A DNA stretch of 64,000 nucleotides from Tetrapyrgos nigripes (taxonomy: Eukaryota; Basidiomycota; Agaricomycetes; Agaricales; Campanellaceae): positions 650,372 through 714,371 of the forward strand of contig JAACJM010000023.1 of assembly GCA_013368315.1 (NCBI GenBank). Reading direction: 5' to 3'. Below the pieces are notes generated by a model that saw nothing but the letters and a program-made list of their open reading frames with translations, did not search any database and was not told the origin of the DNA. Both the position numbers and the translations under genes were made by a program. Shown here in pieces: positions 36,501 to 46,718 of this stretch. Numbering within the stretch: the first letter of the stretch is position 1; the number at the start of each line of letters is the position of its first letter.

Positions 36501-37557
36501 CGCTGCCTCGCCTTCTTCTGCCTATCCGTTGCCTTCTCAAAATACTGCGTGACCCGTTGCAAGTTTTTCTGGGTGAAAGTATGCACCAAATCCAACCTCA
36601 AAGCTTGCTGTTCATCATCCAAGGACGAAAACCCATCACCAAAAATCAGCTCTTCCTGTTCCTGTAAGTTCTTGTTGATCCCTTCCAAATCATCAAGTTC
36701 GTTTTTATCGCAACGCGTAAATACTGAGTTTAGTTGTGGTGGGGAACAAACTGGCTTGGTGGACTGTAGGGAACCTGGGGATTGATTTGATCCTGACTGG
36801 CGTCGGGGTGATGGTGAAGAGGAGGAAGCCGATCCAAATTGACGTCCAGGTGTGCAAGATGGGGATAACGCGGCCCTGGGTGCATTCACGGTGGCTTATA
36901 CACTCTGAAGGGCATCAGATAGAGGCAAGGGACGATACGTGTGGGAGGGAGCACTAGTAGGCGGATAGGCATCGTCCGAAGAAGAAAACAGCTTGCTGTG
37001 CGAGGAACCATCTGTGCTAGTTGCAGTCATTGTCGCTGCCGTGATGAGGTTCACGATCATGTCCTCAGCATGGTCGTTGTTCGGGGTCTAAATTGCTATG
37101 AGAATAACGTTCACAGGGAGAACGAGAGTGGCACTCACATCAAGACTAAGAGCATTCATTCTACTGACTACATCAAATGCTGGCGGCGGTAGTGACTGAG
37201 CAAAGATATCAGTGGAAGGAAGGTACCATTAGCTGGTAACACTCACTGAGGTGTTAGGCGACTTGGTTCCATCAAGACTAAGTGCAGCAAGTCCATTGTG
37301 GAGATCAGATGCTAGCGGTGACTGACTGAATTTTAGTGAAGGGAAGGGTAAACATTTGACTAGTGCCACTCACTGAGGCTGAGAAAGTTCCAGGCATATG
37401 AGATTCCTCCTCAAGATTGAGACTGCTCATTCCATTAACGAGCTCAGGGGGTAACGGCGAGTGAGACTAAGAGAGATTTGAGTGGAAGTAAGTGTATTGG
37501 TTAACTTGAACTCACATCGCGAGGGGTTTCTTGACCCGAGTCACTGATATCCGACAT
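33560..37557 (-). pseudogene. tnp2/CACTA-type transposase, left copy, two nonsense codons
   Basis: A multi-exon transposase. Start at 37,557 (MSDISDSGQETPRD); three short related exons follow, then a large exon with a Ser/Pro-rich region and the coiled helix EEELAEQRKELHERLRSLL. The main exon (34,534-36,300) is an unbroken frame with CPTC, the block SIIPGPKEPDVDEM, NDLPAARKVAGFQGVN, CTVCPLRG and LVIDTMHCLLEGIVHYHC, all landmarks of the tnp2 (PF02992) family. Further exons give YGPILNWWCFPFERLVGALQ and NTN, matching the DUF4218-like C-terminus of plant and fungal CACTA transposases. TGA codons at 33,842-33,844 and 33,560-33,562 stand where the right copy has CGA. The core catalytic region remains open. 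Confidence 0.8.
37110..37500 (-). repeat. Triplicated exon-intron unit in the transposase 5' end, left copy
   Basis: Mirror of 56,546-56,873. Three consecutive short exons with similar flanking introns encode variants of S-P-L-P/A ... NG(M/L)xxL(N/S)L. See the right copy for coordinates. Confidence 0.6.
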
Positions 37558-38004
37558 GGCCTATAAAAATGGTCAACATATGTGCGTGGTATGAAAGAAC
37601 CTTACTCACATCAGGATCTGGGGATGCCCAATAGCTTCTAAAGCCCCTGGTAAGTGAGGAGAACATAGAGTAAGTGAGAATACTGAAAGACAAGCCATCC
37701 GTATAAAAAGCATGAGGAAAACAAGGTCGTACAAAAGTTTGCCATGGAGACCACCATCCTTATTCTTCAGTCCTCTGGCCTTGTATTCCTGACCACGGAC
37801 TTCTTCTCATCCAATGCCTTTGTATTGTATATATAACCTATGAAGAGAATCCCTCTAGTCTTTGAAGAGAAGGATACCTTGTACTTGAGATCGTGATGGT
37901 ATCCATACAGCTGAAGGCGAAGCTACTTCTGCTCCTTCTCAGCCCACAACAAAAACAGAGATACGAGATATACTCACTGAGTGTTCCGATTGTTAACCTT
38001 ATTG

Positions 38005-39395
38005 TCATCTATTGCGAGTCCTTCCGTGGTTGGAATAACCTGGAAGGAGATAATCCCATTAGCCTGTGAAGTGCAGGTAGAACCGCATTCTAGCTGCACC
38101 AGAACGAAACGAGAGCGCGGTAAAATAGCAGCACGTCCAAAAACATCGAAAAAGAGCTGTGTGTAGTGACGAACCAAGCTCCTCTCCCACTCCCAGCTAT
38201 GACCAGCATCTGGTAGGGAGCCCTGCAGCATTTCGGGCATTTGGTTCTCCCCAAGCTTTCATTACGTCTCTAAATCATTGCAACCGGACAGAACGAAATG
38301 ACCATTCCGGGGAAGAGAGACCAACCGGACCTTGGTCAAAATTGACGTTGGTCAAAGAGTCCTCTGGGAAAATAGAACATAAGAGATATGTATGTTCAGC
38401 TGTTGAGAAGTAGTGACTGACGAGGTTGTGGTCTTCAAGATGGTTGGGTCATAATGGGGGGACATCATGAATTGGATATAAAACCGAGTGATGGCGTTCA
38501 TCTGGGTAATGTGATTTGGCAATCCAGTGAAGACGTCTGGAAGCGGTGGGTTCAGGAGTGGAAGAGCAGAACATGAATATACAGGGACAGTCTTCAAGAT
38601 TATCTGGTCAGTGAAGGAGGAGAGTGGACGAATATGGTAGACTGGGACCGGGACACGCTGGAACAGCTCGACAACATGCAACTGGTATGTAAAGCAGCCC
38701 ATAACCTTCACTGACTTCAGTGCAGGGTCTGTAGGGGCACCGTCCATCACAGGCTTGTAGAATTGCATGTACTGAAGGAGAGCTGCCAACTCCAACCATG
38801 TACGCTGAAGACCCGCTATAGTTATATGAATTGTGAGGAAGTCGTAACGACCCTGCTTCAGCCTGTCCCGATACGCCTTGAGACGACAGACCAGTAGGTT
38901 GCAAAAAGAGCGGGAGATGGAGACTGCGTCAGCAGAATAGTTTGTTGCCTGCTGCTCGATGAAAGTGACTGCTTTCTCATAAAGAGCAAGCCTGCTGCGC
39001 TTGAGTAGGCCAGTACCCTGGAGAGATGTATTCTGATCCCACTCAACGTCCTTCTCCAAGACGTTCTCCCAGATATATAAATGATCTTTGTATGGGTGGG
39101 TCATGCCGGAATGGGAAGGGCGGCAAGGAATAACAGCAAGATGCGCCGTGAGGTCGTCATAGTATTGAGGATACTGACTGAAGTCATGTTCACCAACCCG
39201 ACTGTCTTCTGTGACTCGAATAGTTTGCCTGGAGGGAGGAGAGGGTATCTGGCTCGAGGGATAATGGCTGGTGATGAACTGGTCCCCATGAATGGCACCG
39301 ACAGCTCTGTCAGCCGCTACGAGAGCCACATAGCTGCGTTCCACATCATCTGGAGGGGCGTTTTTCGTCAAGTCGACATCAGCCAAGGAGGTCAT
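38005..39395 (-). pseudogene. Truncated paralog of the 46.7-48.6 kb gene
   Basis: The frame from 39,395 (MTSLADVDL) runs about 347 codons. It matches the plus-strand gene at 46,719 in LTAHLAVI, VPVPVYHIRPLS (there IPVYYVRILS) and VFTGLPNHITQMNAI (there VIFTGLAQNPERYVTM). It then skips about 250 residues and resumes near 38,240 with WERSLVRHYTQLFFDVFGRA, which corresponds to IERDLAFYYTSSFLDVFFRA at the other gene's end. So it is an internally deleted inverted copy. Family unknown. Its C-terminal piece runs into the inner end of the left arm. Confidence 0.65.
38073..38110. repeat. Double-hairpin repeat, copy 2 (degraded)
   Basis: Arms GCAGGTAGA and TTCTAgCTGC around a short loop (38,073-38,097), then ACC and AGAACGAAACGA. 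It sits at the inner end of the left arm, as copy 6 does at the inner end of the right arm. Confidence 0.6.
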
Positions 39396-39460
39396 CTAAG
39401 GAAAGCACGTTTAATCTCAATCAAAAGAATATTATGAAACATGCATACAGCACGTGAACT

Positions 39461-39670
39461 GGGGGTGTCAGGGAGATGGAAAAAAATTGTTTGGATTCAC
39501 AACGATGGCATAAATTGGGGGTGCCAGGGAGATGAAAAAAAAAAGACTGTTTGGATTCACGACACCAAGTCAGAACTTGCACCACACCAAGTGATGCAAA
39601 TGAGAGGACGAGTCGGAAGGTGCACCACACCAAGTGTTGCAAATGAGAGCACCAAGCTCTCAGAACAGCT
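39461..39670. repeat. Two short tandem duplications
   Basis: At 39,461-39,565 a unit of about 60 bases (GGGAGATG, A run, TGTTTGGATTCAC) is repeated twice. At about 39,575-39,650 a unit of about 45 bases (GCACCACACCAAGTG, GCAAATGAGAG) is repeated twice. Confidence 0.7.
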
Positions 39671-39845
39671 GCGATTATGAAAATGAGGCGCGTAGCGAAA
39701 CGTAGATGTCGAGAGAGGTGGACAAGAAAACAATTAGGTAAGCGCGCTGATAGCTAGCCATGGTGGAGCCTTGCCGCGTCAGACTCTTGAATCTAATTAC
39801 TTTAGTCTTTGGATTCCATCAGCTTCGACCTCGAAAGTACGCTCT

Positions 39846-39922
39846 GCAGCTGCGGCGACAAGCTGGACACCTAGACCAGCCCCTGTACAGAAGCGATGAC
39901 ACCAAGTCATTGCGCACGCAGT
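39846..39922. repeat. Inverted repeat flanking the kinase-like gene, left
   Basis: GCAGCTGCGGCGAC, AGCTGGACACCTAG and ATGACACCAAGTCA here match the reverse complement of 42,079-42,171. The pair encloses the gene at 40,103-41,939 and no other. The right partner has about 20 extra bases. Confidence 0.75.
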
Positions 39923-40102
39923 GGCGTGTTAGAAGCTGGAAGAGCGGAGCGTTGCTTAGTAGTGTTTTGCTTTTGCGTTGTTCAAGCAGAAACAAACGTC
40001 CGCTGTTTTTGTTTACCTTTACAAATGTCCACTGTTTACTCCAACAATAAATATATTATACATGACAATGTAATAAATGTGCAAAGTATTTACATGCGAT
40101 AT

Positions 40103-41939
40103 TTATGAGGGAGAGTCTATGATGCCGAGTACCCTATCCTGCATCCTAAAGAGTGAGCTGGAGTCCATATTCTCTGCACAGCCCAGGAGACTCTGCAGCT
40201 CGGCTATCACACACTGGTCTCTACACCCCAAACAAACTCCAGAGTCCATGAGGACAGAGCATCCAAAATCAATCAGAGTGATCTTCCCGTTAGTATCCCG
40301 AGTGACGTTCAGCGGTCGAACATCATGATGATGAAAATTAAAGGAGTTCAATATCATGATTAGTGACAATAGCTCCTTCCTTTAAATGAGTCCAATGTAA
40401 GTAGTAAAGGACGGGGAGAGAAAAAGTAGCTCACAAGTCAGATTTGTCCAGTTCAGTCCAATCATGGAAAGCCAGCCCTGTGTATGAGAAAAGTAACAGG
40501 TTGCAGGCATATCCTGAATAGCTCCCCAAGAGCTTGGGAGCATTGCGTGGCAGTATTGAAGAAGCCAATAAAGTCATCCTATGCTCATGTTCAAATTCCT
40601 TCCTTGACTGTATTGTCTTAGTGACAACGGCATGTTGAAGATTGATGGCAACTTTCTTTTTGTTATTAGAAAGTAGGATGTGGGGGAAGCGGAGCATAAC
40701 GAATGGTAGCAGGCAGTGGAGGATGGATGGTAGTATGTGGCTGGAAGAAGAGATGAGATCCAGTAATTTGAGCCATGGTCTAAATGCTTACACGAAACAC
40801 ATATTTTCAAACTGATAATGAAATTGCTCCAAACCCAGCTCGATCCTCAAGCTGGGCAGATATGGTAGGACTGCCTTGAGGCATACTGAAAAGGAATCCT
40901 GAATTACAGCGGAAGCAGATGTGGACAATGATATCAGTGGCAGAGCTAGGTTGCGCGCGTAAACCCGTTCTGGATATGGCACCATTCGCCGGTTTGAACC
41001 GAGACTGTACCACTCGTCCAAACCATCCTCGACGTCGTTAATAGCTGCCAGAATCCAGACAGCGTCCTTAATTGTATCTGGGCCAGAATCCTCATCCTCA
41101 GTGCACAACAAATTGTTGCCCTCCTTCACTGCGTATAATGCTTTCTCCATGGTGTAGTAGATACTCCTTTTGACGTTGTCGGAATGGAACATCTGTGTTA
41201 CCAACTGAGAAGACAAACATTAAAACGGAATGGAAAACATATATGCACACTTTACCTGCACTACTGCCTTGTTGGTTGCTGATACACTCTGACTGTCGAC
41301 AGTGGGCCACACTATGGGGTAGTTGGCCCCTTCCGCCTGCTGGTTGAACATGGTCTGCCCAGTCACCACTCCCTTGTCCTCCACCGTCAAAAGTCTTCTT
41401 GTGAGATGAGCCGGGTGTATATTGGATGATGGATTGAGCGCGGGGAAGATGAAAATGATGGTGTGATCCAGTTTAATAGACCAGACGTCGTCAGTAATCT
41501 TCTCGGTATGGGATTCGAGTCTGGGTTTAAGATGCCTAAGTTTATCGTTCTTGGCGACAACTGCCCAGAGAGCAGTGGTTATCATTTTGAGCTCCTCGTC
41601 ACGGTGTCGTTGAGTGTCTGCCTCTGTCGTTGCCAAGAATGGAGTTGACCATTGCGTTGCAATGGTAGAACGTATGTAGCTGATGGCGTCCTCCGCAGCG
41701 TCGGTAGTCTTGAGTATCGGCTCCCACATGTTGCTGGCTTTGTCCAGTTCCTCATTTGAGCGTTCTAGTGTTGTAACCCGGTATTTCGGAGGAAGACCAA
41801 GTTCGCCCTTGGAAGATTCTTTGGTCGATGATGTTTGTGTTTCCACTGTCGGAAACAGCATCCGTACTCGTGCGGTATTGATCTCGGCCAAGAGGTCGTA
41901 GACTGATGTTGGGGGTTGCGTTGGGAGTTGCATTGCCAT
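40103..41939 (-). CDS. Unknown N-terminal domain fused to a kinase-like C-terminus
   Basis: Several exons. The N-terminal part (about 330 residues) starts TQPPTSVYDLLAEIN and has NMWEPILKTTDAAEDAISYI and DAVWILAAINDVEDGLDEW; I do not recognise it. After introns near 40,790 and 40,385-40,435 the C-terminal part reads LLPFVMLRFPHILL, KKVAINLQH, a helix KEFEHEHRM and LGSYSGYACNLLLFSYTG, then NFHHHDVRPLNVT and GKITLIDFGCSVL. The last two match the catalytic loop (HxD...N) and DFG of protein-kinase-fold enzymes. The gene is compact and lacks much of the normal C-lobe. It is flanked by its own inverted repeats. Start chosen at the Met matching the paralog at 42,317. Kinase-like modules are known in transposon-linked fungal effector families; function here is inference. 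Confidence 0.6.
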
Positions 41940-42078
41940 CAGGAGCAAGCAGGGCAGCAAATTTGTCCGTCCGTAGACACGCATTGTATTGGTGTAACTT
42001 GCCACGTGATGTGACTATACAAATTTGCAACATCATCCCCCAGCTCTCCAACTCTCCAACAGGTTGGGCTGAGCATCC

Positions 42079-42171
42079 TTGCGTGCGCAGTGACTTGGTG
42101 TCATTGCTTCTGTACATGACTAGGAGTTATGTACAGGGCTGGACTAGGTGTCCAGCTCGTCGCCGCAGCTG
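42079..42171. repeat. Inverted repeat flanking the kinase-like gene, right
   Basis: Partner of 39,846-39,922, with an internal duplication of TGTACATGA/TATGTACAG type adding about 20 bases. Confidence 0.75.
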
Positions 42172-42316
42172 CAAGTGTAAATCCGAAATCGTCTGCAAAG
42201 AGTAGTGCTCAACTGTCGCGGTGCTTCCGGTGAGCTTGATGATGTAATCAGCAGCACCCTCAACGAGCGTGTTGCGTAGATAGCCAATCTGATCATTTTT
42301 CATTTTTCTCGCGGCA

Positions 42317-43650
42317 ATGCAGTCGACAACGCAACCCCCAGCGCAAACTCCAACATCAATTTATGACCTCTTGGCCGAGATCAATGCCACACAAGCACTG
42401 AGGCCGTTTCAGGCGATGCCATCACAGACACCATCTACCAAAGACCATTCCACTGGCGAACTCCGTCTTCCTCTCCAGAACAGAGTCTCAAGACTTGAAC
42501 GCTCAAATAAGGGACTGGACCATGCCAGGAACATGTGGGAGCCGATACTCAAGACTACCAATGCTACGGAGGACGCCCTTACCTACGTCCGGTCTACTAT
42601 TACAACACAGTGGCTAGACACGTTCTACGAGTACACAGAATCTGACACTCATCGGCACCGTAACGAAGAACTGAAAATGATAACCACTATCCTCCGGGCA
42701 GTTGTAGCCAAGAATAGGAAAGTTATGCGCTATGATCCCCGACTCAAGGTGCTGAACGAGCGGAGTGCTAATGATGGAGGCTGGTCTGTTAAACCAGATC
42801 ATACAGTTATTTTCTCCTTCTCCACACTCGATCCAGGTGTCAATAAACACCCGGTTCCTCACACAAAAAGCCTTTTGACTGAGGAGGACAAGACAATTAC
42901 GACTGGGAACACCATGTTTAAAGAGGACGTGGAAGGCTCAAGCTGCACCATAAACTGGCCGACTATCAGTAACGAGAGTGCATCAATGACCAACAAAGTC
43001 GTCGTACAAGTAAGTGTGCAGATATGTTTTCCATTCCGTTTTAACATCAGTCTTCTCAGATAGTGACCCAAATGGCTAATTCTAGCAACATCAATAGAGG
43101 GATCTTCTACACCCTGAATAGGGCATTATACGTCATGAAGGAGGGCGACACTTTGTTCTGCACCAAGGATGCTGGCCCAGATATGATCAATGACGCCGTT
43201 TGGATTCTGGCAGCTATTAACAACATTGAGGATGGTTTGGAGACGTGGTACAAGAATACTAAAAACCATCTAACAATCGGCTCGGACCGGCGAAAAGTAC
43301 CAAACCCAGAAGAGGGCGGTTTACCTTACACCCGCAACAGCCCAGTGTCATCACTGTCTACCATCACTGCCCCTGTAATTCAGGATTCTTCTTCCCTCTG
43401 CCTGAAGACAGCTCTATCATTTCTGTCTGCCTTGAGGATTGGGCTACCTTTCATGTAAGCATTTGAACTATGGTTCAAATTACTGGATCTCATCTCTTCT
43501 TCTAGCCGCATACTACCGTCCATCATCCGCTGCCTACTACCATTTGTTGCCCTCCGCTTCCCCCACATCATCCACTACCTACTACCATTCATTGCCCTCC
43601 GCTTCCCCCACATCATACTTACTTATAACAAGAAGAAAGTTGCCATCAAC
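42317..43650 (+). pseudogene. Inverted paralog of the kinase-like gene, lacking the kinase part
   Basis: Head to head with the gene at 40,103-41,939. Exon 1 (42,317-43,010) reads TPTSIYDLLAEIN and NMWEPILKTTNATEDALTYV; exon 2 (from 43,060) reads DAVWILAAINNIEDGLETW. Both are clear homologs of the minus-strand gene at moderate divergence. After an intron near 43,458-43,505 a CCGCTTCCCCCACATCAT unit is duplicated and the match ends at RRKLPS, just where the kinase-like half would begin. The first two exons are intact, so a truncated protein is possible. Confidence 0.6.
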
Positions 43651-43829
43651 TATTCCGGTGAGCTCATTTTATCTCTTATACACCATCCTATAAAACTAAC
43701 TCTCTGCTTGTGTTCCGCACAGTCATCGTCATTGCCTCCTCAGTTTGTTCCCTTCTCAGTTTCCTTTACTCCCGACGCTGTTGAGACAGTCAAACAAAAG
43801 ATGAGTGTACGGTATTCACCGACAGTACT

Positions 43830-44040
43830 GCCCCGAGTCTTGGTGTATTGTCGGAGTGGAATTCTCGTGTCGGTGTCAGGAAGGAGGGCCATAGTATCAG
43901 CCATGGAAGTTCATTGACGTCATCTCGTTGGTTGCATATGCCCTCTCGTTTAGTGCTGCACTCTATATATGTACTTTTACATTTGTATATCTGTTTGTCT
44001 AATTTCACTCCTCATTGTATTGCAAGCGTCTGATAATCTA
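43830..44040 (+). pseudogene. Fragment of the zinc-finger-like gene's last exon
   Basis: The plus strand reads SEWNSRVGVRKEG and, in a shifted frame, a CATCTCGTTGGT block. These match SEWNSRVGVQKD and the corresponding block on the minus strand at 44,600-44,735. It is an inverted partial copy, frame-broken. Confidence 0.5.
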
Positions 44041-44268
44041 GAACCATGTGCAAAACCTTGCCAGTGGACCAGTCTCAGCCGACGGAGCTGCTCGAGGCCG
44101 TTAAACAGAAAGTGCTTTCTTTCTTTTTTTTAAAAAAAAATCTTCTGATCGTGAAGTAGATACTCAAAGATTGGTCGGGCCTGATCTACGTCGAACACTG
44201 GCCCTTGAAGTATCTCATGATCGTATGCAAGCGGCAGTATGAGAAGAAACCGGGGGCAAAGAGAAGGT

Positions 44269-44311
44269 AGCTGACGCTGGTGTGACACTGGGCGTGGTGC
44301 CAGCGTCAGCT
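44269..44311. repeat. 12-base-stem hairpin
   Basis: AGCTGACGCTGG (44,269-44,280) pairs with CCAGCGTCAGCT (44,300-44,311) across a 19-base loop. It lies in non-coding sequence between two converging gene fragments. Confidence 0.75.
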
Positions 44312-44582
44312 GGATTGCCGCTGGGTTTCTAATACTGGGAAATAACTTTTCTACTGTGTAGAATACTTGTATGAAAATGCTGGGATTCTTAATAGCTTTT
44401 GCACCCAAAAAACTGCGAAGTTTTCCAATACATTTGCCTCCTGACTTCACTTTTAGACTACGATGAGAGCCATGCAATTCATAGTAATATAATTTATGAG
44501 CACATTACGACGGCAGAAGTAGACATACAAACATAGGTATAGGTATGAGCGGAACGTAGATACACACTTCAAGAAAACAGGA

Positions 44583-45647
44583 TCACAGAAAGACAGGACA
44601 TTTACGACCAACGAGATGACGACGATGGGCAGGAGCCGAGCGCACAACTCTACACGTTGCACATTGGACTTCCATAGTTGATACAATGGCCCACACATCC
44701 TTCTGAACACCAACACGAGAGTTCCATTCTGAAAGTGCCGTGAGAGTCGGGGCAGCTCGGTCAGACCACTCTTCCATTCCAGAGACAGGAACATCAATGA
44801 CCGATGCAACCAAAAGTGTAAGAGCTGGCGGAAGGCGTGCCAAAGCTGGTAAAATATGTCAATGATGGCACAAAGGGAGCATAAGGGTCATCTTACTCAC
44901 ATTGCACAGGTTTATGCCAGTTCCTGCATCTGTGAACATCATCGAGGTGGTCTATGTAGCTGTCACGAGAGAAAGAGCATTGGCAGACGCTGCAGTCTAC
45001 AGATGAGGCTTGCACATCTCCCCATACACCTTCTGGGATGCCCCGCTTGGAATGCAGATTACGGATCGCAAAGCCAATGGGGGTACCAAAAAATTTGAGG
45101 TTGGAGTTCATGAGATAATGTCCCTTTGGATTAATGGCGAGATCCCAAGGTTGGAGATATGGATGAGTGGTGCTTTTATGGGTAGGATGCTTCGATTTTG
45201 AATCTGAAGCAAGTCAGCTCTTATGAGCAAAAAGGTATTGAAAGACTTACTCCGATAGTTGCCTTTGGCATAGGCGTTCTGGACCCTACGGATAAGGGCT
45301 TTGTCTATAAACAGATGAGAACAATTCGAAAAAACAGTAGACTTTTCAGTGTAGGACTCACCGTGGTCAGTACGAGCTAAGTTCTTGTCCTCGGAAAAGA
45401 ACCCACGAAAAGTTGATGTAGATGTTCTTGCTGTCGCTCTCGGTCTTGGTGACGGCTGCACTGAGCTTTCTTTATCAGGGAATGAAGCTTGATCGACGTT
45501 GCTGTCCAAATCCTGAAGCATCAGCTTTTGCGCAAGCTGGGGGGGAAAGGATGGTGGGTCTCGGAGCCTGACTGCTGCAGTGTAAGCTCGGGTGACAGGC
45601 CGTTGCTGTGTAGAGAGTGATACGTTGAGAGTGCGAATGGGAGGCAT
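44583..45647 (-). CDS. Zinc-finger-like protein of unknown family
   Basis: Start at 45,647; exons are separated by introns near 45,315-45,362, 45,203-45,250 and 44,850-44,903; stop at 44,583. The N-terminal third is Ser/Thr/Pro-rich (STSTFRGFFSEDKN). The middle reads IRRVQNAYAKGNYR and SNLKFFGTPIGFAIRNL. Then comes CSVCQCSFSRDSYIDHLDDVH, a C-x2-C ... H-x4-H arrangement resembling a C2H2-type finger. The C-terminal exon has LSEWNSRVGV and a QCATCR pair. A partial inverted copy lies at 43,830. Intact as spliced. DNA or RNA binding is a guess from the finger only. Confidence 0.55.
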
Positions 45648-45707
45648 TGCAGATGGGAGGAATTGACCCAGTGAAGCTACATGCTGCTCCTTTATCCTCA
45701 GTCTCAG

Positions 45708-45936
45708 AGATACGAAATATGCTCACCGGGTATGATTTAGAAGCAAGTGTTCCAATTGTTAACTTATTGTCAATCTGTTGCGAGTCCTGGGCCTGATCAT
45801 GAATGGAATGAATGAAGCCTGCAGGTAGAAAGATACAAAATATGCTCACCGGGAATAATTTTAGAAGGAGGTGTTCCAATTGTCAACTTATTGTCAAGCC
45901 CTGTGGGAGTGGAACGAATGGAGCCTGCAGGTAGAA
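45708..45936. repeat. Tandem duplication, about 123-base unit, carrying the boundary motif
   Basis: Unit 1 from 45,708 and unit 2 from 45,831 both begin AGATAC, contain ATGCTCACCGGG and a GTGTTCCAATTGT block, and end GCCTGCAGGTAGAA. The unit's end is the first arm of double hairpin copy 3. Confidence 0.8.
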
Positions 45937-46000
45937 GCGAATTCTACCTGCACCGAAAGACGAAACGAATTCGTCTTTCACATTGAGTAGCAACGAAACA
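45927..46000. repeat. Double-hairpin repeat, copy 3 (best preserved)
   Basis: Two perfect hairpins in a row. The first, 45,927-45,951, has ten-base arms GCAGGTAGAA and TTCTACCTGC with loop GCGAA. After ACC the second, 45,955-45,979, has ten-base arms GAAAGACGAA and TTCGTCTTTC with loop ACGAA. A tail AGTAGCAACGAAAC follows. Confidence 0.9.
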
Positions 46001-46019
46001 AATTCGGATGCTAGCAAAC

Positions 46020-46468
46020 GCGCGGGATGAAGTACTACGTTACCGTAGGGGGTTTAGAGACACATGACGAAAAGTAGTTTTGCCAAAAGCATTGACGAAA
46101 CGCAACAAGACTTTGCAAAATTCGAAAGGGTCCAATGTTGTTGTTTGGCTGCAGCGTTAACTGGCAACTGCATCTGGTTTTATATTTTTTTGGGCTGCAG
46201 CACATCTTCATACACTTCTCCTTCTCCTCTAGCTCTCACCTTCAAAACTCAAACCATAGCCTGCTGTCGCGCAGCTATCCTATTTTGTGACTTGCTTCGT
46301 GCAATCCATTATAGCTTGAATTCGCTTCGAGTCAACATCTTTTTAATGCAGAATTGTTTATTCATCTTTCCATTATCGCTGCTCATCTTTTTTATCCATC
46401 CTCAGTCAGTTCTTTCACAGTAGGTAAATCCAATCTTGCTAGAATAACACTGAAATTGTCTTCGCAGA
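46020..46468. other. Intergenic, upstream of the 46.7 kb gene
   Basis: AT-rich promoter-like sequence. A possible first exon starts at 46,469 (MSSTSKPMYLAKDL) but its frame does not join cleanly to the main exon. Confidence 0.35.
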
Positions 46469-46718
46469 TGTCCAGCACTTCGAAACCAATGTATTTGGCG
46501 AAAGACCTCATCAAAGATCCCAGTATCCTCACTCTGTTTGCAAAGCCCAGAACTCGTGTGTTTTACCATCATTTACTGGCTGGGTATGCAATGCTAACCA
46601 AACCACAGCTCCCAAATCCTTCGATGGTTTATGTGGCAATCATGTTGGAGAGGTCCTGGTATCCACACCTAACATGTCAACCATCTACCACCCTCCTCTG
46701 AACCAATGCTCCGTCTGA

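Larger units (their letters stand above)
29831..38055. mobile_element. Left arm of a giant inverted repeat (CACTA-like element)
   Basis: About 8.2 kb, matching 56,180-63,970 in reverse. The outer end begins CACGCCGAAAAGGGAC at 29,831 and mirrors GGCGTG ending at 63,970. Contents from outside inward: AT-rich subterminal zone, GIY-YIG gene, antisense R3H-SUZ fragment, unknown gene fragment, tnp2-type transposase. Against the right arm it has about 190 extra bases at 37,785-37,975, a different deletion inside the captured fragment (31,330-31,765), and many CpG-to-TpG/CpA changes. The flanks AAA and TAT give no target duplication. Confidence 0.85.

Noticed and set aside
33457..37200. Plus-strand open frames of 60-142 codons in the left arm, mirrored in the right
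   Set aside because: They are antisense shadows of the transposase exons; their mirror conservation follows from the inverted repeat.
44130..44477. 115-codon minus-strand frame
   Set aside because: It spans a hairpin and homopolymer tracts downstream of a real stop and has no paralog.
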